Shown here: positions 57,756-64,000 of the stretch, in pieces
Position numbering within the stretch: the first letter of the stretch is position 1
How the letters are laid out: each line of letters opens with the position of its first letter
NCBI RefSeq assembly: GCF_003391395.1
Contig: NZ_CP024190.1
Location: 930,001 to 994,000, forward strand
Length of the DNA stretch: 64,000 nucleotides
DNA from: Mycobacterium marinum
Lineage (GTDB): Bacteria > Actinomycetota > Actinomycetes > Mycobacteriales > Mycobacteriaceae
Direction: 5' to 3'
Translations under genes and position numbers: made by a program
Notes under the pieces: generated by a model
Database searches by the model: none
What the model saw: only the letters and a program-made list of their open reading frames with translations
What the model was told of the DNA's origin: nothing

Positions 57756-58916
57756 CTACCTCGTCAGTTCGCTGATCAGCTCGCCAAGGCCGGGTTTGCG
57801 TTCGAGCCCGAACCCCGGCGCATCCGTGGGCACGATCTGCCCGTCGCGCAACACGCAGCCATCGCAATAGCCGCCGAAGGGCTGGAACACCCCCGGATAG
57901 GACTCGCATCCGCCCAATCCGAGGCCCGCGGCGATGTGCAGGTTAATCATGTGTCCGCCGTGCGGGTATGCGCAGCGGCGGTCGAACCCGTGCGCCTCGA
58001 TCAACTCGAGCATCCGCACGTACTCGCCCAACCCGTAGCTCAGGCCGGCGTCCATCTGAAAGATGTCACGGCCCGCGCGCATGCCGCCATAGCGGACCAG
58101 ATTGGTTACGTCGGGTACCGAGAACAGGTTTTCGCCGGTGGCAACGGTGCCCGCGTAGCAGCCGATCACCGCACGGTTCAGCTCGAAATCCAATGGGTCA
58201 CCGGGCTCTTCGTACCAGCGCAGTCCGTAAGGGGCCAACGTCGCGGCCCAGCGCGTCGCGGCGGCCCGGTCGAACCTGCCGTTCGCGTCCACCGCCACCC
58301 GATCTGCGCCCACGACGTCGATGACCGCCTCGATGCGCGCCAGGTCGTCGCGCTGCGCCACGCCGCCAATCTTCATCTTGACCGCGTCATAGCCCAGATC
58401 CAGATAGCGGCGCATCTCATCGCGCAGGGCGTCCAGGCCGCCGCCCGGGTAGTAGTAGCCGCCGGCGGCATACACCGAGACCAGCGGGGCCGGATCCCGT
58501 CCGAAGTGGCGCGCGATGGTCGCGTATGCGGGCTCGTCATTGAGCTTGGCGGCCAGATCCCAGCACGCCAGTTCCACGGCGGCGGCCGCGCCGGCCCGGT
58601 CCCCATGTCCGCCGGGCTTCTCGTCGCAAAGCGCATGCCGCAGCACAGCGGCCGGGTCGAGGTGTCCGCGCTGGTCCAGCAGTGCATCTTCGGGCGCCGC
58701 GAGCACGCGGGGGATCATTCGGTCGCGCAGGATCCCGCTTTGGGCGAATCGCCCAATCGAGTTGAAAGCCACCCCCGTCAACGGTTTTCCGTGCCGGATC
58801 ACGTCGCTGACCACGGCGACGAGCGAGACCGTGTGCTGGCTGAAGTTGACGACCGCGTTGGCGGGTCCACCGAGTAACCGGACCGGCCGCTCCAGGATCG
58901 CGACGATCCTCATCAC
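57756..58916 (-). CDS. Enolase-superfamily dehydratase, D-tartrate dehydratase-like
   Basis: 386 residues. Mandelate-racemase-type residues: catalytic Lys pair KMKIGG, metal ligands in VAVDANGRFDR, YEEPGDPLDFEL and TGENLFSVPDV, general base His in CAYPHGGHMINLHIAAGLG. Wording such as HEKPGGHG-like DEKPGGHGDRA, AAGGYYYPGGGLDALRDEM and MDAGLSYGLGEYVRMLE closely follows the D(-)-tartrate dehydratase of Bradyrhizobium. It would dehydrate D-tartrate or a related acid sugar to a keto acid, which the neighbouring PanE-like reductase could act on. ATG 58916 or the next codon may be the start. Confidence 0.88.
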   Translation of the reverse strand: MMRIVAILERPVRLLGGPANAVVNFSQHTVSLVAVVSDVIRHGKPLTGVAFNSIGRFAQSGILRDRMIPRVLAAPEDALLDQRGHLDPAAVLRHALCDEKPGGHGDRAGAAAAVELACWDLAAKLNDEPAYATIARHFGRDPAPLVSVYAAGGYYYPGGGLDALRDEMRRYLDLGYDAVKMKIGGVAQRDDLARIEAVIDVVGADRVAVDANGRFDRAAATRWAATLAPYGLRWYEEPGDPLDFELNRAVIGCYAGTVATGENLFSVPDVTNLVRYGGMRAGRDIFQMDAGLSYGLGEYVRMLELIEAHGFDRRCAYPHGGHMINLHIAAGLGLGGCESYPGVFQPFGGYCDGCVLRDGQIVPTDAPGFGLERKPGLGELISELTR

Positions 58917-59125
58917 CCGGGTCTCAAGGAGTCCGGGTCAGTAGCACGGCGCTCTCATTTGCCCTGGGTCGAATCGCGCGAGGCGTTCGGGGAATTGCAT
59001 GTCACCATCCAACTCGTTGCGCAGGGCTGATCTCAAGGTCATGGGCATTACTCGCGGCAATTCGCCCACTGCGCACGCGAACGGGTGGACTATCGATCAG
59101 ACAGAAGTGTCGAGGAGGTGGGCCA

Positions 59126-59473
59126 ATGATCCGCGCCGTGTGGAACGGAACCGTGCTGGCAGAAACGCCCCGGACGGCAAGGGTGGAGGGCAATCACTAT
59201 TTCCCGCCCGAATCGGTGCATCGGGAGTACTTGCGGGAAAGCTCGACCACTTCGCTGTGCCCCTGGAAGGGCGTGGCCCACTACTACACCGTCGTGGTCG
59301 ACGGCCGTACGAATCCCGACGCCGCCTGGTTCTATCCGCGTCCCAGCCCGCTGGCTCGTCGCATCAAGAATCATGTCGCGTTCTGGAACGGCGTGGATGT
59401 CGAAGGTGAACCCGAGGGTGAGGCGACCGGCCTGGTGTCTCGGGTGGCCGGCTGGCTTGGCGGCAAGCGTTAG
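59126..59473 (+). CDS. DUF427 protein
   Basis: 115 residues with the complete DUF427 pattern: RAVWNGTVLAETPRTARVEG, NHYFPPESV, TTSLCPWKGVAHYYTVVVDG, NPDAAWFYPRPSPLARRIKN, VAFWNGVDVE. The fold is a small beta-barrel; function unknown, though homologues occur near redox genes. ATG 59126 follows GAGGAGG. The 3' end overlaps that of the convergent mycoredoxin-like gene by 4 bp. Confidence 0.93.
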   Translation: MIRAVWNGTVLAETPRTARVEGNHYFPPESVHREYLRESSTTSLCPWKGVAHYYTVVVDGRTNPDAAWFYPRPSPLARRIKNHVAFWNGVDVEGEPEGEATGLVSRVAGWLGGKR

Positions 59474-59769
59474 CGTCGGGAAAACCAGCCCCTGCTGGTG
59501 TTGCGTTGTTCCAGGAGTTCCGGTGCCTGGGTGCGCACCGCGTCGATGACTTGGCCGGCCGTCGGGTTGACCATCGCCACGTCGCCGACCACCACGGTCG
59601 GCACCGTCTCGTTGCCGTCTGCGACTGAGCGAACCGCCGCGGCCGCATCTGGATCCGTCCAGATGTTGATCTCTCGGGTCGGTAGCCCGCGCCGGCGGAG
59701 CCCGCGGCGCAGGCGCCAACAGAACGGACAGCCAGGCCGCCAATAAACCACCACTTCGTGCTCGCTCAT
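59470..59769 (-). CDS. Mycoredoxin-like glutaredoxin
   Basis: 99 residues from ATG 59769. Thioredoxin-fold glutaredoxin with active site WRPGCPFCWRLRRGL (CPFC), cis-Pro in ETVPTVVVGD, and DGNETVP as in mycoredoxin-1 type proteins that reduce mycothiol-mixed disulfides. A longer frame to 59850 exists, but MSEHEVVVYW is a standard start. It converges on the DUF427 gene with a 4-bp overlap, and the 13E12 gene lies about 100 bp upstream. Confidence 0.9.
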   Translation of the reverse strand: MSEHEVVVYWRPGCPFCWRLRRGLRRRGLPTREINIWTDPDAAAAVRSVADGNETVPTVVVGDVAMVNPTAGQVIDAVRTQAPELLEQRNTSRGWFSRR

Positions 59770-59871
59770 AACCTCACGTCCTCGCCCAATGGACCACTGA
59801 TGGCCAGCGTGATACCCATACTGCACGCAGGCAACGGCCGCGCCGGCCAATCCCAGAAGTGATCGCGGCCG

Positions 59872-61215
59872 TCAATCCGGTGCCGCCCGGTCGTCCAAGA
59901 GGCGTTCGGGATGGTGGTAGTCGTTGGTGCGGGCGCCGCGACGAAGTTGGGGTGGCGGGAGCCATGCGGTGCGGCTGTTGGGGAGCTTTGTTGTCTGCCA
60001 GCTCTTTCCGGCAAGCCTGTGGTGCGGCGTGCAGGCGAAGGTGAGGTTGTCGACGTCGGTCGGGCCCCCGGCGGCCCAGTCGGTGAGGTGGTGGACTTCG
60101 CACCAGTAGCCCGGTGCGTCGCAGCCGGGGTGGGTGCAGCCGCGCTCGGCGGCGTAGAGGACCACGCGCTGGTCGGGCGAGGCGACGCGCCGGGTGCGCC
60201 CCAGATAGAGGGGCCGGTTGGAGTGCTCGTCGAAAACGGCCAGATAGTGGTAGGCGTGCCGGGCCATGCGGATGACATCGCGCATGGGTAGCAGGGTCCC
60301 TCCGCCGGTGACGGCGCGGCCGGTGGCCGCGGTGAGTTCTTGCAGGGTGGTGGAGACGATGACGGTCACCGGCAGCCCGTTGTGAGTGCCCAGGGCCGGG
60401 TCACCGAGTTGGCCGCGCACCAGCGCGTTGAGGGCGTCGTGTTGGCGTTGGGCGGGGCGGCGGGCGTCGGTGGTGGTGGCGTCTTCGGTGGGTTCGCCAG
60501 TGATACAGGGGTTTTGGTTGTCGGGGTTGCACATGCCGGGAGCGGCGAAGCGCGCCAGCCAGGCGTCGAGGTTGGCGCGCAGTTCCGGGGTGGCGATCAG
60601 TTTCCCGATGCTCATGCCGTCGCGGCGTTGGGCGCACCAGGTGAAGCCACGCTGACGTGCCCGGTCGGCATCGGAGAACCTGCCGTCCGGGTTGATCAGC
60701 AGGGCGCAGCGGTGTGCCGCCTTTTCCAGTTGGTCGGGACGCAGTTGCAGGGCCTGGTGGGCCAGCAGCTTCTCGGCGCCCGCAACGATTTGCGGCGCGG
60801 TGTCCTGCGGTAGATCGCGCACGAAGGTCGCAATGACGTGCAGGTGCTGGCCATCGAGCTGACCGTCGCGCCAGGCCCGCGCGGTGGCGGGCAGTTTCGG
60901 GGGCAGCACCTGCCCGGTCAGGGTGGTCCGGGCAGACAGTTGTTGAGCATCACGCAGCCGGCCACGGGCGTCAGCGGGGGTGATGCGTAGCCAGTCGGCG
61001 ACGACCTTGGTCACCGGCCCACCGATGGCGGCGGGATCCTCGGTGTACAGGCCGGCGATCACGTCGTGGCTGATCACCGCCTGCAGCCGTCGAGCGGTTT
61101 CCAGCCGCGCCAGCATGCGCAGCCGCTCGACAGGCTGCAGACCCTCGAGGTTGGCTTCGCCGATCGCCGCCACGGCGGCATCGAGGGCGTCCAGAAGTCC
61201 GGCAATCGAACACAT
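59872..61215 (-). CDS. 13E12-type DUF222/HNH endonuclease-like protein
   Basis: 447 residues. DUF222 domain over the first 330 residues (LARLETARRLQAVISHDVIAG, ARGRLRDAQQL) and a C-terminal HNH domain: ERGCTHPGCDAPGYWCEVHH with metal Cys residues, then DVDNLTFACTPHHRLAGKS. Members of the REP13E12 repeat family are multicopy in mycobacteria and can be phage attachment sites. In M. tuberculosis a family member (Rv0515) occupies the Rv0514/Rv0516c gap where the NRPS island is here. Nuclease activity is unproven. Confidence 0.92.
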   Translation of the reverse strand: MCSIAGLLDALDAAVAAIGEANLEGLQPVERLRMLARLETARRLQAVISHDVIAGLYTEDPAAIGGPVTKVVADWLRITPADARGRLRDAQQLSARTTLTGQVLPPKLPATARAWRDGQLDGQHLHVIATFVRDLPQDTAPQIVAGAEKLLAHQALQLRPDQLEKAAHRCALLINPDGRFSDADRARQRGFTWCAQRRDGMSIGKLIATPELRANLDAWLARFAAPGMCNPDNQNPCITGEPTEDATTTDARRPAQRQHDALNALVRGQLGDPALGTHNGLPVTVIVSTTLQELTAATGRAVTGGGTLLPMRDVIRMARHAYHYLAVFDEHSNRPLYLGRTRRVASPDQRVVLYAAERGCTHPGCDAPGYWCEVHHLTDWAAGGPTDVDNLTFACTPHHRLAGKSWQTTKLPNSRTAWLPPPQLRRGARTNDYHHPERLLDDRAAPD

Positions 61216-61386
61216 ATTCGAATGCTAGATCGTCCGCACTGGTAGCCACCACGCCAAAGCGGCCGGTTGTGGATGAACGTCCGGGTGTGGATAGATTCAG
61301 TCGCCCGGATGAGATCGCGATTAGCCTGGCTTGGTGCAGGTGGGCCGTGTGAGTCGGATCGACGAGGCGCACACGGCGGCGTGGGG

Positions 61387-62724
61387 ATGGCGGTGACCAC
61401 CGGGGCTCGCTCCGAGCTGCAGAAGGCGCTGGGGCAGCGGTCGGCCGTGCTGTTCGGTCTCGCGTATATGACGCCGATCATCGTGCTGGGCATCTTCGGG
61501 GTGATCGCCGAACGATCGAAGGGCGCCAGCGCCGGGTCCTACCTGCTGGCCACCGTCGCGATGCTGTTCACCGCGCAGAGCTACGGGGTGATGGCACGGC
61601 ACTTTCCGGTCGCCGGCTCGGCCTACACCTACGTGCGCAAGGTGCTGGACGCCCGGGTGGGCTTCATGGTCGGCTGGGCGGTCCTGTTGGACTACCTGTT
61701 TTTGCCGTTGGTGATCTGGCTGATCGGCGGCTCCTATTTGCAAGACCGGTTTCCCGCCGTGCCGTTTTGGACATGGATCGTGGGCTTTGCCGCCCTGACC
61801 ACCGTGCTTAACCTCATCGGGCTCAAAGTCGCCGACCGGGCGAACTTCATCCTGATGACGTTTCAACTGCTGATCCTGGCCTTCTTCGTGGCGCTGACGA
61901 TTGGGTATCTGGTTGGTGACTCGCGGTCACTGCTTTCACTGACCCCGTTCACCGGCAACGGAGGGTTTACGGCGATCACCGCGGGAGCGGCGGTGGCCGC
62001 CTACTCATTTCTGGGTTTCGACGCTGTCAGCACGCTGACCGAGGAGACCCACGATGCCGAGCGCACCATCCCGCGGGCCATTGTGCTGATCGCGCTGATC
62101 GGCGGGGCCATCTTCGTCACCGTCGCCTACGTTGTCAGCCTGGTGGCCCCGGGCAGTTCGTTTCCCGATGCCGATTCGCTTTCCGAGGGTGTCGCCAGGA
62201 CCATCGGCGGCAATCTGTTCGCGGCGGTCTTCCTGGCCGCCTTGATCATCGGCCAATTCACCTCCGGGCTTGCCGCGCAGGCGGCGGTCTCGCGCCTGCT
62301 CTATGCGATGGGTCGCGACGGCGTCCTGCCCAGGCGGGTGTTCGGCGTGGTCTCCGCGAAGTTTCACACCCCGATGTTCAACATCGTGCTGACTGGCGCG
62401 GTGGGCATGGCCGCGATCCTGCTCAGCGTCGCAACGTCGACGTCATTCATCAACTTTGGTGCGTTCACGGCCTTCACGCTGGTCAACGTGTCGGTGGTGG
62501 TGTACTTCGTGCGGGAGCGCGGGGCCGGGTTGCCCCGATGGCGCTATCTGGTGCTCCCGGTGATCGGCGCCGCCGTCGATATCTACCTGCTTGCCCACCT
62601 GGCATCCGACGCGTTGATCGTCGGATTGTCCTGGGCCGCCATCGGCTTTCTCTATCTGCTGTGGCTCACCCGCGGCTTGACCAGGCAGCCACCGGACCTG
62701 GCGGGCGCGGCCGAGCGCGGGTAG
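61387..62724 (+). CDS. APC-family amino acid permease
   Basis: About 445 residues. TM1 is LGQRSAVLFGLAYMTPIIVLGI, later helices include VGWAVLLDYLFLPLVIWLIGG and AAVAAYSFLGFDAVSTLTEE, with the conserved GFD-STL-EE motif of putrescine/amino-acid APC transporters and PRAIVLIALIGGAIFV. It resembles PuuP/YifK-type permeases rather than GabP. ATG 61387 (MAVTTGARSEL) is taken as the start; a longer frame to 61267 overlaps the divergent promoter of the 13E12 gene. Substrate unknown. Confidence 0.88.
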   Translation: MAVTTGARSELQKALGQRSAVLFGLAYMTPIIVLGIFGVIAERSKGASAGSYLLATVAMLFTAQSYGVMARHFPVAGSAYTYVRKVLDARVGFMVGWAVLLDYLFLPLVIWLIGGSYLQDRFPAVPFWTWIVGFAALTTVLNLIGLKVADRANFILMTFQLLILAFFVALTIGYLVGDSRSLLSLTPFTGNGGFTAITAGAAVAAYSFLGFDAVSTLTEETHDAERTIPRAIVLIALIGGAIFVTVAYVVSLVAPGSSFPDADSLSEGVARTIGGNLFAAVFLAALIIGQFTSGLAAQAAVSRLLYAMGRDGVLPRRVFGVVSAKFHTPMFNIVLTGAVGMAAILLSVATSTSFINFGAFTAFTLVNVSVVVYFVRERGAGLPRWRYLVLPVIGAAVDIYLLAHLASDALIVGLSWAAIGFLYLLWLTRGLTRQPPDLAGAAERG

Positions 62725-62797
62725 CGAGCTTACGAGGCAGCGGCAAGTCTTACACCCTGTAGTTGAACCGGTCGGCGAGGCTGGGACACTGGTTGCC

Positions 62798-64000
62798 ATG
62801 GGCAGCACTGACCAGGCGGTCACCAGCGTGCGCAGGTCGGCGCAGCTGTTTACCGACGCGTGCGCGGTTATCCCGGGTGGGGTGAACTCCCCGGTGCGGG
62901 CGTTTACCGCCGTCGGCGGCACCCCGCGGTTCATCACCGAAGCGCACGGCTGTTGGCTTACCGACGCGGATGGGAATCGCTACGCAGACCTGGTGTGCTC
63001 GTGGGGCCCGATGATTCTCGGTCATGCGCACCCCGCCGTGGTCGAGGCGGTTTCCCGGGCCGCCACCAACGGATTGTCGTTCGGGGCGCCGACGCCCACT
63101 GAGACCGAGCTGGCCGCCGAAATGATCGGGCGGGTGGCACCGGTCGAGCGGCTGCGCCTGGTCAACTCCGGTACCGAGGCCACCATGAGCGCCGTGCGGC
63201 TGGCGCGTGGGTTCACCGGCAGGTCCAAGATCATCAAGTTCTCCGGCTGCTACCACGGGCACGTGGACGCGCTGCTGGCCGACGCGGGTTCGGGCGTGGC
63301 CACCCTGGGCCTGCCGTCGTCGCCGGGGGTCACCGGCGCCGCGGCGGCCGACACCATCGTGTTGCCCTACAACGACATCGAGGCCGTGCGGCAGACGTTC
63401 GCACAGCACGGGGAACAGATCGCCGCGGTGATCACCGAGGCCAGCCCGGGCAACATGGGGGTGGTCCCACCCGGGCGCGGCTATAACGCGGCGTTGCGTG
63501 CGGTCACCGCCGAACACGGTGCGCTGCTGATCGTCGACGAGGTGATGACCGGATTCCGGGTCAGCCGCAGCGGTTGGTATGGAATCGATTCGGTCGACGC
63601 CGACCTGTTCACCTTCGGCAAGGTGATGAGCGGCGGGCTGCCCGCGGCCGCATTCGGCGGACGGGCCGAGGTCATGGAGCGCTTGGCGCCATTGGGGCCC
63701 GTTTACCAAGCCGGCACCTTGTCGGGCAATCCGGTGGCGATGGCGGCCGGACTGGCGACCCTGCGCGCGGCCGATGACGGTGTCTATGCCGCACTGGATA
63801 CCAACGCCGATCGGCTGGCCCGGCTGCTGGCCGGGGCGTTGACAGATGCCGGTGTGGCGCATCAGATTCCGCGCGCGGGCAACATGCTCAGCGTGTTCTT
63901 CAGCGAGACGCCGGTCACCGATTTCGCCTCCGCGCGCAATAGTCAGACGTGGCGTTTCGCTCCGTTCTTTCATGCCCTGCTGGATGCGGGCGTCTACCCG
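62798..64000 (+). CDS. hemL: Glutamate-1-semialdehyde 2,1-aminomutase, 5' part
   Basis: About 401 residues of the expected roughly 440-460 are present; the right edge cuts the gene. PLP enzyme converting glutamate-1-semialdehyde, the HemA product, to 5-aminolevulinate. Landmarks: IPGGVNSPVRAF, LVNSGTEATMSAVRLARGFT, KFSGCYHGHVD, LLIVDEVMTGFRV and the PLP Lys in FTFGKVMSGGLPAAAFGG. ATG 62798 is the start. hemA, hemB, hemC and hemD are about 44 kb to the left on the same strand. Confidence 0.97.
   Translation, partial: MGSTDQAVTSVRRSAQLFTDACAVIPGGVNSPVRAFTAVGGTPRFITEAHGCWLTDADGNRYADLVCSWGPMILGHAHPAVVEAVSRAATNGLSFGAPTPTETELAAEMIGRVAPVERLRLVNSGTEATMSAVRLARGFTGRSKIIKFSGCYHGHVDALLADAGSGVATLGLPSSPGVTGAAAADTIVLPYNDIEAVRQTFAQHGEQIAAVITEASPGNMGVVPPGRGYNAALRAVTAEHGALLIVDEVMTGFRVSRSGWYGIDSVDADLFTFGKVMSGGLPAAAFGGRAEVMERLAPLGPVYQAGTLSGNPVAMAAGLATLRAADDGVYAALDTNADRLARLLAGALTDAGVAHQIPRAGNMLSVFFSETPVTDFASARNSQTWRFAPFFHALLDAGVYP

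Overview
The window is a GC-rich chromosomal segment of a non-tuberculous, probably slow-growing Mycobacterium. Evidence: a PE_PGRS gene, an mmpS2-mmpL2 pair, a cyclopropane mycolic acid synthase gene, a 13E12-type HNH protein, and a backbone whose gene order matches what I remember of M. tuberculosis Rv0503c to Rv0524 (cmaA2, Rv0504c, serB1, mmpS2, mmpL2, Rv0508, hemA, hemC, hemD, hemB, Rv0513, Rv0514, Rv0516c, Rv0517, Rv0518, Rv0519c, Rv0520/0521, gabP, hemL). Orthology is judged by eye and from memory; no search was run.

Layout. 1-1835 (minus): 5' part of cmaA2, a hot-dog dehydratase-like gene and serB1. 2024-8862: accessory genes, namely a three-gene molybdenum hydroxylase operon of the periplasmic aldehyde oxidoreductase type with a Tat-like signal, a PE_PGRS gene and an orphan nucleotidyltransferase-fold gene. 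9530-19272: mmpS2-mmpL2, a glutaredoxin-like gene, then the tetrapyrrole block hemA-hemC-hemD-hemB and two small membrane-protein genes. 19273-43291: an accessory island dominated by one 19.8 kb non-ribosomal peptide synthetase gene (six C-A-T modules plus thioesterase, minus strand), with a decayed mmpS gene and a cytochrome P450 beside it. The island splits the Rv0514/Rv0516c junction, and that junction is present twice, once at each end. 43206-46034: an anti-anti-sigma-like gene, an acyltransferase and an SGNH hydrolase. 46104-53345: a 38-codon membrane ORF, an OafA-type acyltransferase, a Tat-type esterase and a universal stress protein/CtpF-like P-type ATPase pair. 53617-56801: an intact two-domain glycine betaine synthesis methyltransferase and a GabP-like permease. 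56808-62724: a ketopantoate-reductase-like gene with a D-tartrate-dehydratase-like gene, DUF427, a mycoredoxin-like gene, a 13E12 HNH gene and an APC permease. The window ends inside hemL, which completes the glutamyl-tRNA-to-uroporphyrinogen III gene set (hemA, hemL, hemB, hemC, hemD).

The most unusual system is the hexamodular synthetase island. Its adenylation domains repeat with three-module periodicity (A1 like A4, A3 like A6, A2 and A5 different), its condensation/carrier stretches are homogenised to near nucleotide identity, it starts with a divergent condensation domain typical of starter positions, and the window has no MbtH, acyl-ligase or intact exporter gene next to it. The likely product is a hexapeptide, possibly N-acylated, of unknown structure.
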